From positions 26,341,445 to 26,405,444 of the forward strand of contig CM033107.1 in assembly GCA_019321725.1 (NCBI GenBank): a DNA stretch of 64,000 nucleotides, in the 5' to 3' direction. The notes under the pieces are model-generated. The model made no database searches. It saw only the letters and a program-made list of their open reading frames with translations, and had not been told where the DNA came from. Below are positions 25,653 through 37,062 of the stretch, piece after piece. Position 1 is the stretch's first letter; every line of letters starts with the position of its first letter. Position numbers and translations under genes: made by a program. Source of the stretch: Paulownia fortunei (taxonomy: Eukaryota; Streptophyta; Magnoliopsida; Lamiales; Paulowniaceae).

Positions 25653-25692
25653 TACAAGTGTTCGCTCGTAGTTCCATCTGTAGTCGGTTGTT

Positions 25693-26447
25693 ATGGCGCA
25701 AGAGTTGGATGACTTAGAGTTCTTGCTGCCGTCAGAGTTACTGACGGACGATGACCTGCTAACTGACTACAAAACTGACCGTTCCAAAACAAGGAGAATC
25801 GATGATTTTTCTTGTGGATTCGGGGATTCGTCTGGTTTCAGCTCAGATCTGAGTTCACCCGTTGAGTCAGTCACGGGCACGACGGAAACCGAGAGCGACG
25901 ACGATGACTTCATCACCGAGTTAAGTCTGAAGTTTGCTAACTCCACTTTACAAGACTCCAATTTATCCTCTGACTACACAGCAAAGGTATGAATAAATGA
26001 TTTTGTATTTTCTTCCCTTTTGTTTATTCAAGTTGTATGGTTTTTTATTTCGTTTAAATTTTATTGTAGGCCTTGAAGCTGTCCGGTTCGCCCCAATCCA
26101 CTTTATGCGGGTGTAAGCCCGGTTCGAGGGGCAGCCCGAACTCCGTTTCTCGGGGTTGTTCACCTCCGGGTGCTAAAGATGCCCTGGGGTGGGATTTATT
26201 GTACGCGGCTGCAGGAGAGGTTGCAAGGATGCGAATGGTTGAAGAAACGGCAGCGTTTTATTCAGCAAAACACTTCGCGCCTCCTCCCAAACCCAGCCCT
26301 TTTACCGTACCCCAGCGGAATCCCAACCCGGCCTCGGGGTTTTACCCGAATCAAACCCAAACACAAACTCACCTTTCTTATCAGCAGTTCCAAGCAGCGA
26401 AGGTCAGTTGTTCCCTTTCTACCTCATCTTTTGTTTTTTTTGCAGTT

Positions 26448-26491
<44 letters not shown>

Positions 26492-27452
26492 TATGAGCGT
26501 GCTGATTGTTCTTTTTCTAAATTTCTTCATACAGTTTCAGCAGATGAAGCAACACCAGATGATGAAGAATGGAGTTCTGGGCCAGGGGATTATGGAATAC
26601 CAGCTTCAGAATGGAAGGAGGAATGGCGAAGGAGGAAGATCTCATGAGTTGTCACTGTCTGCTTGGCCTACTTTACAACAATCTCAGCAGCAACAACAGC
26701 AACCCGGGTCCGGGATGAGAGCTGTCTTTCTAGGAGAAACCAAGGCCAAAAAGGAACGAATAGGAACCGGTGTTTTTATGCCTAGAAGATTTGGTTCAAA
26801 TGTCTCTGAGACTCGCAGCAAGAAACCAGGTCATTAGCTCTATTCAGACACTCATTTATGCTTGTATTAATATACTCCACCTGGTGGTTAGTGGTTCCAT
26901 TAATTTGGTAATTATATGTTATTATTTGTAATTGGCTTTGGCTGCTGGTCACATGGGGTGTGTTATTAATCTTGGTATTCATTATTCCGTTTTCTGATTC
27001 CAGATATGATATGATATTTCCACTTTTGTTTTTAACCGAGTTTCCGTTTGTCCTGTTTTTTCTGATGGTACTTAAATTGGGTTTCGTTCATATATGCTGA
27101 CGATATGTGCACGAACTTTCGGATGTCAATATACAGCAGGGTGTTCGACAGTTTTGCTACCAGATAGAGTTGTCCACGCCTTGAATTTGAATATGGATTC
27201 CATTGATGCCCAGGTTCAGCACAGAGGCAATGGAAGTTTCACTACTGACTATGGTAATAATTAATAATTTTTCATTTTATGTTTACTTGGGCTTCCTGTA
27301 TGTAGCGTGTATGTAATTTCTCTATTTAATTGCACGTAGATGCTGCGTTGAAGCACAGAAACAATGTCATGATGGCTCAACAGAGGAGAATTCTTAGACC
27401 ACAGCCATTGATGAATCAAGAATTCAGGCTTCCTCAGGAGTGGACTTATTAA
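25693..27452 (+). CDS. Plant-specific protein of unknown function (382 aa)
   Basis: Five exons, 25693-25986, 26070-26402, 26535-26829, 27140-27253 and 27340-27452, stay in frame and end in TAA. The product has no catalytic domain I can recognise. It opens with an acidic stretch (MAQELDDLEFLLPSELLTDD, then ESDDDDFITE), has a proline/glutamine-rich middle with a run of six glutamines, a basic GTGVFMPRR motif and a hydrophobic CSTVLLPDRVVHALNLNMDS segment, and ends LPQEWTY. Acidic, glutamine-rich and basic blocks suggest a nuclear role, but this is inference. I believe a few Arabidopsis unknowns share the C-terminal LPQEWTY and VLLP.RVV.ALNLN blocks, from memory only. Exon 4 has a tandem acceptor (27137 or 27140) that would add one residue. 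Intron 2 holds a (CA)n(TA)n microsatellite. Confidence 0.85.
26443..26491. repeat. Compound microsatellite (CA)n(TA)n in intron 2
   Basis: About 13 CA units followed by about 11 TA units between exons 2 and 3 of the unknown-function gene. It ends about 45 bases before the exon 3 acceptor, so length changes would move the branch-site region. Confidence 0.95.
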
Positions 27453-30400
27453 TGCTACCCGCATAACGTTTACTCAAAGAGTGGTGGTTTTTTTGAAAGA
27501 TTTGCTGGAAATTTTAAAGATTAGTAGGAGAAGGCAGGAAGTGTGTTAAGTGGATTTTAGATGATTATAGTACTGGTAGTTGTTTTGTGACAGGTGATTA
27601 GTGGTGGTAGTACAGGACAGTGCAGTAGTAATTAAGTAGATGATGATGGAAAGAATAATGTTTTGGGTAGCAGTAAAGGAAAAGGTTCTTTGGCATGGAA
27701 AATAAATTTGCCATTGGGTCGGGAAAGATAGTAAAAACTTGCAGTAGAAATAGGGTACTTTGTTTGGCTCGAGATACAAGATAGTGGAGGTTGGTTCCGA
27801 ATTGGAAATTGGAATCATGAATTATAAAATAAATAAAGAGGAGAGCTATGTTGATATGCTATTTTTAGGTGGTAATTAGTCGAATACCGACGAATTGGCG
27901 GTGGTGGTTTTAATCAGTGAGTTGGAGTCTCGTTTTGGTTGAAATTCCAACTGTGTTTTTCTTATTTCAAATTTTATCGTTTTAGTTGTTTATGAATGGT
28001 ATGAACGTTGTACTCCAGTTAATATCTATAAGATCTCGAAAAGATTAAGTGATTTGCCTTTAATTGCTGTGCTGTGCTTATTTTCTTTGTTTAAATCAAA
28101 TACATTAAATTATTGTCTAATTGTAGTCAAAACATGGGAAGAAGCAAAAGCAAATTGCACAGTTTGCTTTGCCCCTCTGCCACATGCTTTGGTGCTCTGG
28201 CTTTTGACCATCATATTAATACGCCCTTTTTGTATTTGTTCGGGTCCGCTAATTCTTTCAAGTTACAATTCCAACCAAGTTTGTTATTTCCATCTTTTTT
28301 TTTAATCTCATCTTGTATTTTATGTTATTTGTATATAATGAGAATGAATATAATAAAAATAAAAAAAAAATATATTTATAATAAGTTTTGTTAAGTAAAA
28401 TATCAATTTTAAATAGGAGGTTGGAACATGAGTTTTGTAAAAAATGTGTGTATTCATTATTCAAATGTGAAGCTCCAAACACTAAACAGTGGTCTTGTAC
28501 AGGGCAATGCGCTTTCCCGGGGGAGTGTTAAACTTGTTAAATGTGTGCTAAAATACTTTATTAATGTTTAAAATGGAAGGGAGAAAGAGAAGTCTTTTAA
28601 GATTGTGTTAATTGCTTCAAGAGGAAGGTTTTGGAGGGGATAGGGTTTATATGAGCTGTCTGTCAATAGGTTGAACAACTGTAAGTTGTGGATTACTCGA
28701 ATTCTTTTCTATCATTAATTTTTATTTTTTTATTTTCCGAGCACTTCACGCTTTCTTTTTGTGTTTGATGATGAAAATCTTGTAGTGAATTTATCAAAGC
28801 AATAGTGCAATGCTGTACACATTACGCACTAGTCCTTTACTTTTTTTGAGTGGTAACGTTATGGCCATTGCTTTAGTTTGGTAAGTTTGATTGATGGGAT
28901 ATGTTGATTGGGCCAGCCATGAGCCAACCCGCCTGATTCAAACCGGTTCCTTATTGCCATCTGCCTTTGCTTCACCCAACACCCCTTATGCTATGTCTTT
29001 CTGCAGCACACGGGGGGGTATATTGCATTCATTTTTTTTATTTTTTTATTTTTAATTCAGTGGTATTTGATATATTTTTTTCTGAAAATTTTAAAATAAT
29101 TTAAATAGATTACGATATTTTTTAAGATTTCAAAATTTAATATATATGTTTTTATAAATAGTGAAGTGACAAAATCTCTCGAATTTATTATTAATGCAAT
29201 GATTTAGTTTTAATTTTTATTCATAATTTAATAAGATTACGTTATCTACTAAATTATTTTTCAAGTTGTTCATTACATATGTAAAAGTTTTTTAATAAAT
29301 TAATTTCTATTGATATCTTCACATGTAAAAGTATTATTTTTATAAAATTATCAGATATTTTGTAATGTTATATTTTTGAATTAATCTCATGTTTTAATGA
29401 TGAATTTTGTAATGTAAATGAGATTTCATCTATTTTTTTAAATTAACCTGAACAATACCAAAATTATATAATTAGATTCACCGAGTTAATCAGGAATCCT
29501 AAATTAGATAGTATGCTTGCACACAATTCATTCAATAATTTCACCCTCTTTTGTGTCTGTATGTATATATATATATATATAATTATAAAAAAAATTATAA
29601 AAACTATATTTGAGATTTAAGCTATTTACGAAGAAAATCTATCCAAGTTTGTAATATTCCGCTAACATTTGTTTAAGTTTTACAAATAGCATTAAGGGCA
29701 TTTTTATAAAACAAGGATAAATTTTAATAAAATATTTTTAATAGTTCAAAAGATATTTATAATTTTAAAAAATAACAATTTTTTTTTATAATTATATTAA
29801 ACCTCTTGCTAGTTTTTATAATCAAACCCAAAATTTGTCTCTCTTCATTTGTGTGACATGGTTGACTAGTTTTTGCATGCTGCGCCTCTTTTTGATACTG
29901 CACATCCACACTTTTGTTTCTATCGTGCCGCCCATCAACTTCTTTTCAGTGTCCACATTAATTAATTTCTCTATTATCAAAACATTATCAAGAAGAAGAA
30001 AAGATTCGAAACATTGCATGATTGTCATGTTCTGTAATGAAGATTGGTGGCATTTGTACCACCACATTACATTGTCATGAGCACGGAAAATTCAGTCAAT
30101 ACTTGGTTGGTTGAACCAAATTTAACCACACCACAATTAAATTGCCACTAAAGTATCCTATTTGTACACACCTTACAGTTGGTTACCTATAATTAAAAAA
30201 TAAATAAAATAATTCAATGACATAAAATTAGTTATCGTAAAGAGTAAAAAACTACGGCCTTAGAATTACAACAGGAAATAAATATTTTGTTTAAGGTTTG
30301 ATGTTAGTTGAGTTTCGTTAGGATATGTTGACGAAAAACAATCGTATGTGATGGTATTTTAGATTTTTTATTTTATATCCTATATTCATGTTATATATAT

Positions 30401-33044
30401 AATTACTATTAATTTTATTACACATAAAATAAAATAAAATATTATATTAAAATATAAAATTCGAACTTCTGTTTAAGCCGAGGAGCGTTTCATTGTTGTA
30501 TCCGTCGCAATGTGACGCCGTTTTCTATAATATTTCACTAAAAGTAATGTTCGTGCACCCACCATATCGGCCTAACAAAATAGTATTATGTGTTGTTTAG
30601 GATCATAATCCAACATCTGGCAACACGAGTGTGGCTTCCTTGTTGCTTTCACCTGTTTTTGGGATATTTTTCAACCCCTATACAACAACAAAGAAATAAT
30701 AAGGCTTCGTGAATTCAACGGTTGCTCACCAAAATCAGAACTTTAAACTGTCTTTTTTAAGCTTATTATTATTATTCCAGGAATGTTAATTAACAGGAAG
30801 CCCTATAATTTGTTATTTGTGTTGCTTTCTAAACCCCCAAAAAATATTAATAATAATTAAAAAACTATTACAAAACTCAAGTATTAGAAAAATATTGTTC
30901 TGCTTACTGAGCAGGGTTAGGCCAGGGACGGAGCCAGGGATTTTGGCTTCCGCGGCCGTCGCTTCAACTCTATAAAAATTTTAAATTAATATAAATTTTA
31001 TAGGTTTACTGATTATAGTTTGGTCTTGTTTTCACTTTATGGACATTAAACTATCTATTATTATTGATATACAGTCATCCGGAATTTGCAAACTACTAAT
31101 TTAGTCTCTCTTCTTGTTTAAAAATGGTCCCTCAAACAAATTCTTCTTATCTCATTGAAATTGAAAACAGTCGCCCGTTTTAAATAGGCAGCCCATTTCT
31201 TTTTGGGTCTCATAGATCCTGTAAAATAAAACTGATCTATTTGAAGTTGGATTCTGGCTGCGAATTGCAATTGTGCCGCCTTGGCCTATTATTATCCCTT
31301 AATGGGCTTGAAGTCAAACAATTTGACGGGGTGCAACTCAATATAGCCCTTACTGGGCTGGAGATGTTTCTTCTATGTGTTAGGATAAAACTATACATAA
31401 GAATCAATGGACTTGTTGACCTTAATTGATTTCTTAAGTTGTGTTTATATTTTTTAATCAAGATTCTTAGAGGATTTGCAGTAAAAAAAAATCAATTTAA
31501 TTTATCAATTTTCTGATTATATATTAGAAAAATGAATTTGTTACTATATAAATATATCTTCTTGCTTTCCCTAAATTTGTATTAGGTTTTTTGGCCACTA
31601 CGTTTACTCTATTTTACCAAATTAGAGCACACAGGAACAAGTGAAATTTGCATCTGCAAGTGGATAATATGGCTGCAAGTGAAATTCGTACAACAGTCCA
31701 GCGTTACGTTTCAATTTCGATCACAATATAAAAATAATTATTGCCAGACATACCAACACTTGTATACGTTGAAGATGGTTTTAACCAAGTAGAAGGTTTT
31801 ATTGTTGAGTAGCTTGTTCATTAATATCTCTACTTCAATTTCTAAAATTGAAGATGTTCAATAAGTATGCTCACCGACTAGTTCATTGATGCTTGATTTG
31901 AGGTCAAGTCAACATTTGTTTTCAAAGACTATATAATGGAATAGTACGAAGAACTAAGTTCGTGGACTATTACTCAATCTGTAGAGGGGAGCCGGACGGG
32001 GTAATCCCAATGTACGCAAAGAAGAAAACAAGAAGACGACCCACAGCTTCGGGAACTCCAAGGTACAACACAAGAAACAGAGATCAGAAGAAAATTGCAG
32101 CTTCAAACAAGATAAGACAACATTTGGACTGAACTTTGATTTCTTACAATTCAAACAATTCCTTGTAGCTACAAATCTTCCAATTAAAACAAAGAAATCA
32201 AAATCATAATTGTCTCGTGGTAGATTCATTTTCCTAAGAATTTTCCTAAGAAGTAAAAATCCACGTCCACGATACTAACTGCTAACACTTGTTTGGTTCT
32301 GGAATTTTGGTGAGGGAAGAAGAATTCTAAGATAGAAGAAAATGAAATTTCCAAATTTCCAAACTCGTTTTACTATTTAGAAAAAAACAAAAGAAAATGA
32401 AAGCATAGAGAAAGAAAAGATAAGAAATAAATAGTGGCTAATAGCTCCACTCGCAAAATCCAATTATTGCTCCCATTTCTCATCCGATATTTGATTCTTA
32501 CAGGATAAAAGTTCTTTCTCCATGAAAATGACACAAATATTCATCAACACCACAAGCAACCGCCAAGTGCAACAGGGTTCTTGACCTGATTATTAATTTT
32601 TGAAAATATCCCGTTGGCTTCGCCTGGAATTGTTGTCCCCACAGGGACACAAAAAAGGCCGATCATTAACCAAACAGTGAAAAATGCTTTCCTCTTTACC
32701 TTCTGTTTTCTTACCTCCCCAAAATCCCAGAATCAAACTGGGATGAAAAGTTGTGTTTGTTGAATTAACAAACACAGTGTAGATGACATCAATAAGTGTT
32801 AGCAATCACCCAACCATCTGGATAAGAAAATACTCTTTTATTCGACAACTGCGAATAAAAATTGTGCCAGGACTTGTACAATAGTTTCTTCAAGAACCGA
32901 AACTAATAGAAAACACAACCCGAAAGATGAAGGATGTTAATTACATAACAAAGAAAATCATGCATAGATAATCCAAAATATTAGTGAAGCAAGGTAGAAC
33001 ACACACCAGAAATCGGGACGAACAGCAATCAGAAATTTTTAGCA
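27453..33044. other. Intergenic region between the unknown-function gene and COPT
   Basis: The first few hundred bases are probable 3' untranslated sequence. Beyond are AT-rich stretches, (AT)n near 29564-29580, and a GGGACGGAGCCAGGG motif at 30925-30939 of the kind seen at ends of dispersed plant repeats. A moderately GC-rich patch at 31950-32230 has an open minus-strand frame of 91 codons that I do not recognise. The part just below 33045 includes the COPT 3' untranslated region. No gene supportable. Confidence 0.5.
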
Positions 33045-33515
33045 CTAAAATTTAGGACTGGAATCCCCAGCCCGAGCGACGGCGGTCAGTGCTCTGTACT
33101 TAACAACGAAAGAGCCCACGGCATGGCCGGCCACCGCCACCACAAAGACTCCTAGGTTGAAAGACATAACAGAAAGCATAACGAAGTAAGCTAAAGCCAT
33201 GCGAACAGCATAAACAGCGGCATGAATCGCTGCACCCGCCACGGGGCTTAGACCCCTCGGCTTCAAACTCGGAGCCACTGACAAAATTTCGGCCCCCATG
33301 GCCAGCACAAACACCGCCGCCAGGGCTAATATATACATGCCGAGGCGGCCACTGCCGGGCCACCCGGAAAACAGAATCACCACATCTTTGCCCCAGAAGA
33401 AGCTCATGTGCATGGCCATGTCATCCACGTTCTTATTGCTTTGATTATTGTAGGTAGAAGACATGGGTGTCGGCATTGGCATGGACATGTTCATGTTGCC
33501 ATGATTATGAGACAT
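33045..33515 (-). CDS. COPT: COPT/Ctr-family copper transporter
   Basis: Imports Cu(I) as a homotrimer in a plasma or internal membrane. Single exon of 156 residues, matching the intronless plant COPT genes. The N terminus is rich in Met and His (MSHNHGNMNMSMPMPTPM, later MAMHMSFFWG), the extracellular copper-collecting region. FFWGKDVVILFSGWPGSG leads into transmembrane segment 1 (about 60-78). Segment 2 (about 95-118) carries the essential M-x3-M motif, M113-LSV-M117. Segment 3 (about 121-138) carries the packing motif G130-HAV-G134. The start is placed at MSHNHG (33515): the frame is open for 25 more codons to 33590, but those residues do not look like the family. I saw no GTAC copper-response core in about 500 bases upstream. 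Confidence 0.95.
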   Translation of the reverse strand: MSHNHGNMNMSMPMPTPMSSTYNNQSNKNVDDMAMHMSFFWGKDVVILFSGWPGSGRLGMYILALAAVFVLAMGAEILSVAPSLKPRGLSPVAGAAIHAAVYAVRMALAYFVMLSVMSFNLGVFVVAVAGHAVGSFVVKYRALTAVARAGDSSPKF

Positions 33516-33670
33516 TTTTATTTCTCTGTGTTGGCGAGGAAACGAGAAGAGAGAATTATGGGCTTCACAATTGGTAGAAAAACTAATCAAAGATGGTTGG
33601 TTTTGTTTCTGTGTGGATTATTACAGGAGTGGAAACCAAGGACGAAATTGCTAGGAGTTAATAGCCGGGG

Positions 33671-33678
33671 TGTATATA
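33671..33678 (-). promoter_or_regulatory. Probable TATA box of COPT
   Basis: CTATATAC on the minus strand, about 155-160 bases before the start, fits a leader of roughly 125 bases. Confidence 0.45.
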
Positions 33679-34893
33679 GTGAAAAACAAAAAGCTGTGCC
33701 TTTCCGGGTTTTCTTTTCTCTCATTGTCGTCCCCTTGTTTTCTTCGCAACTAAAAGTCCAAAACCTTGTGCTTGCGCAACTATGGTCTATGAGCATTCGC
33801 ATGGATTTTAAACCACAATTAATAGTGTCACCAAAGATTCCAAAGCTGTGCTTTTCGCCTATGGGCCACAATGGTCTCACATTTTCTTTTGCATTGCATT
33901 TTATATTATAAATATATATATTTTATATTTATAAAATATATTTTAAATATATATTTAAAATTAATTATATATAATTAATATTTACTTATAATACATAATA
34001 TAAAATACAATACAAAATTATAATAGACTATTTAAATTGGACTATAATTCACAAATAATGTGATCTATGTTTATGAAACAGCACCGTTGATATCATGATG
34101 TAATCCACATATCGATACAACTGTCTTCCGATTAATGATGCATATGCCATTAAATTAGTTTGAAATCAGAGTATGATAATTCCTAAGTTGACTCCGGATT
34201 TTATGTCATCATTAAACTCCTATGACTTGATAACTACACTGACCACCTTCGACTTGGTACGGAGGATATGATAATAAGACTTGACAATTGTAGACAGGAA
34301 AGTCTTATAGTATTATTTTTGCATTGGCTTTAAAACTCTTTTATAATAATGTGTTAAAATTGTCAAGAATTTTAAATATATATTATATAAATAAAAACAA
34401 TTCAATACAAAAAAATTCCCTCATATATATCTAATCTCTCTTTTTCTTACAGAAACAAATGGAGGCAAGTAAAAATTGTATAGTTTTTCATTGTTTGACT
34501 AAGGAAAGGAATTGTGGTGAGAAAATTAGATCAATTCAGTAGAAGTGTGGAACTAAGGTGGAAGTTGATCTATTTTCAAAAAATTCTAAAGTCAATTTTG
34601 TTTGTTTGGCATGTAATTTTAGCACTAGTTTTTTTAAGGTCAGAATCTTGTTTTCAGTATGAGTGGTGGCTTCTTGTGCCCCTCCGCAAAAATAATTGAG
34701 CTAAAATTTATCGATAAATGCATACATATTTACATACATAAACAATAACAAATAACCAGGGAGAGAGAGCTTTTATTTGTGAATACAGTCATGCACAGCA
34801 ACTGGATACCACGATACTAGCTAGTACATCTATACGATGAAAGTGTGGTATATTGCTCTCTTATTCTCAATATCCAGGGAAAACAAGAAAATT
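33679..34893. other. COPT upstream region and small heat-shock gene 3' flank
   Basis: COPT promoter side, then a very AT-rich block (33899-34020) with TATATA/AAATAT inverted words able to fold, then ordinary AT-rich sequence. No gene seen. Confidence 0.5.
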
Positions 34894-35373
34894 TCAACCC
34901 TTCACTTCTATAGTCTTGAAACGAGATTTCTTAACATCCCTTTTAGGAACCGTGACAGTGAGGACCCCATTCTCGAAGGAAGACCTGATGCGATCAGGTC
35001 TACAATTCTCAGGCAATGAAAATGCCCTCAAGAACTGTCCCTGGCTGCGCTCAAAGTGGTGCCCATTTTCATGTTTCTCTTCTTTCTCCACTTCCCTCTT
35101 GCCGCTTATTTTCAGAACTTTACCCTCTTCAACTTTCACCTTTACTTCCTCTTTCTGGAGTCCTGGAAGCTCAGCTCTGAGCACATGTTCCTCCGGGGTT
35201 TCCTGCCACTCAGCCCTGGTGCAGCTGATATTGTTATGGAATGGAAAATGTGGCGCGGACATATAATTAATGCACTCGTGGTTGAAGTCACCAAAGGGGT
35301 CCCAAATATCCATCGCGAAGGGATCACAAACATGGTTTCTTGGATTATTTCTGAAGAGGGGAATGAGGGACAT
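34894..35373 (-). CDS. Class I-like cytosolic small heat-shock protein
   Basis: ATP-independent chaperone that holds unfolding proteins, forming large oligomers. Single intronless exon of 159 residues, typical size. The N-terminal arm MSLIPLFRNN...DPFAMDIWDPFGDF matches the cytosolic class I signature. The alpha-crystallin domain runs about 52-146, with AELPGLQKEEVKVKV and NGVLTVTVPK. The C-terminal I-x-I/V anchor is present as IEV (155-157). It is divergent: the usual WHRVERSSGKFxRRFRLPE reads HHFERSQGQFLRAFSLPE. The arginine corresponding to the crystallin core position is kept, but two neighbouring arginines are Ala and Ser. It also has an insert-like FNHECINYMSAPHFPFHNN. A diverged paralogue, perhaps developmentally expressed, is likely. 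Confidence 0.93.
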   Translation of the reverse strand: MSLIPLFRNNPRNHVCDPFAMDIWDPFGDFNHECINYMSAPHFPFHNNISCTRAEWQETPEEHVLRAELPGLQKEEVKVKVEEGKVLKISGKREVEKEEKHENGHHFERSQGQFLRAFSLPENCRPDRIRSSFENGVLTVTVPKRDVKKSRFKTIEVKG

Positions 35374-35470
35374 GCTTGCCTGGAATGCCCAATTGAAGAG
35401 GTAATAAAACGTACAGAAATTATTACTAATCTATCGATTGCTTATCGTAAAGTTGTGTGCTGCTATGAGT

Positions 35471-35478
35471 TTTATAGG
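35471..35478 (-). promoter_or_regulatory. Probable TATA box of the small heat-shock gene
   Basis: CCTATAAA on the minus strand, about 100 bases before the start codon. I did not find a perfect alternating nGAAnnTTCnnGAA heat-shock element in the 150 bases above it, only imperfect matches near 35535-35550. Confidence 0.5.
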
Positions 35479-36744
35479 GAGAACTGAGAAGTTTGATTTG
35501 GCAATTTGCTATTTGCATTTCATTATCTCCAGCTGTTTTCCAGAGAAGGAATCAGCTTTTTCATAAAGTTGGTACGGATGGGCATTTAGGATGAAGATCG
35601 TTTCGTGGAATCTATGCTTTATGTCAATTTAGGCCAGTTTTGGATGTAGACTTAAGATTCAAATGCATCGGCAATTTCAGAAGGAACAAAAAAGAGGCCA
35701 AAGTCTTTTTGTGCGAAATCAAATCATCACTTTTCCAATGGATATGCATTAAATGAGAATAACTATTATTCTGCCATAACAGCTCAAACAATCATAATAA
35801 TACCAAAAATTATAAAAAAAAAATTAGTATTAATAATTAGCAATATATATGTAGAATTTAAGTTGTCATTATGATAATTAGTAATACATATATAACAACA
35901 ATAAAAATTATCACTTGATAAGATTTTTATTGTTATCAAATTATGTTACTAATTTTTATTAATAATAATAATTTAAACACAATTTATATCATTATTTAAT
36001 ATGTAAAAAATATTACTGTGCTAAAATAATAATTTTTATCACTAATATTCTTTTTTCATCATAGTATTGTACTTCATGACATTATCATGACAATCACATA
36101 ATTCCATTATAAAGTTTATTGTGACGGATTATGGACTAAATCTGTGACATTTTCGACAACAGTAAAAAGTTATCTTGCTATTAGTTAACTTCTGAGCTGT
36201 TCTGCTTTTCATATATTGAAGGGAAAACAAGATATTTGACCAGAATTACAAAATTCACTGGCTTTTTCTTGTAATAGCGGGGATACAGAAAATGTCGTTA
36301 ATTACTAATACTTAATCATAGTTGGAACAATGGAATAGGTGAAAGGTGTATTGGGTTGTCCGAACAAAACCAAGCCCAATTATCTTGAAAACCAGATTGG
36401 GCTTGTCTTCTTGTCAAAACCAAGTAATATGAAGTCCAACATTGACCTTTTTCTTTTATGGTACAAAAGAATTTCATCAAGCTATCATATATATTTAATA
36501 TATTTCCACCAATCCACTGGCCCACGAGGAAAAAACCTAGATAGCATATAAAAACGTAAAATAGTGGAAAGCTTCAATATGCTCTCTTTGTACTAAAACA
36601 GTGGAAAGCTGCATTATTGGAAAAATTGTTTAATCATACCATATACTAAAATCGACAAGTGACTTAATAAGCGATTTTGAGAACATTATATGAACCAACA
36701 AAGATTCTAATAATTACTTACCTTGTATGAATTTTACCGATAAT
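35479..36744. other. Small heat-shock gene upstream region
   Basis: Promoter side of the small heat-shock gene, then AT-rich sequence with TAATAATAAT words (35760-36050). No gene seen. Confidence 0.5.
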
Positions 36745-36774
36745 GTTTATATTTGTAATGACAAATTCTAAACA

Positions 36775-37062
36775 TATTTTTTGTTTGAATGACAGCTCCA
36801 TCACAGGTGCTCTTAGGGTCACGTGGGGGAGATAAATCGTGGATGTGATTCAACTGGAACAAACAATACATCAAAGCCTGTACCCTGGTACCCACAACGA
36901 GCCCACTCCAACCTGACGGAGCTCGATCATCCCTTTGGGATGGAGCCCACTCCTCCATCCTTTCGGGACAGAGCCCGACCACTAGGTGGAATCGAACTCG
37001 CACACTGCGACTGTCAGTAAGATCCTCAACAACCAAAACCAACTGAGCTATGCACCGGGGTC
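36775..37062 (-). mobile_element. tRNA-derived SINE, second family
   Basis: On the minus strand it begins near 37062 with a tRNA-like head. A box: TGCATAGCTCAGTTGG (37054-37039). B box: AGTTCGATTCC (36998-36988). A GC-rich body with two GGGCTC/GGGATGG-type blocks follows, then a 3' domain CACGATTTATCTCCCCCACG shared in part with the SINE at 17246, and a short A-rich tail at 36775-36781. The body differs from the other two copies, so I treat it as another family with a related 3' end. GTTTATATTTGT occurs at both 36745-36756 and 37085-37096, but about 20 bases away from each apparent end, so it is only a tentative target duplication. Confidence 0.78.

Noticed and set aside
31954..32229. 91-codon minus-strand frame in a moderately GC-rich patch
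   Set aside because: I looked for retroelement or LTR signatures (primer-binding site, TG...CA ends, protease or integrase motifs) and found none, so I did not call an element or gene.
33516..33590. Upstream in-frame extension of COPT (start at 33590)
   Set aside because: The extra 25 residues do not resemble the family N terminus, and the His/Met-rich start at 33515 fits known COPT proteins.
35530..35550. Heat-shock element upstream of the small heat-shock gene
   Set aside because: TTCC/GAGAAGGAA words are present, but their spacing does not follow the alternating five-base nGAAn pattern, so I did not annotate a site.
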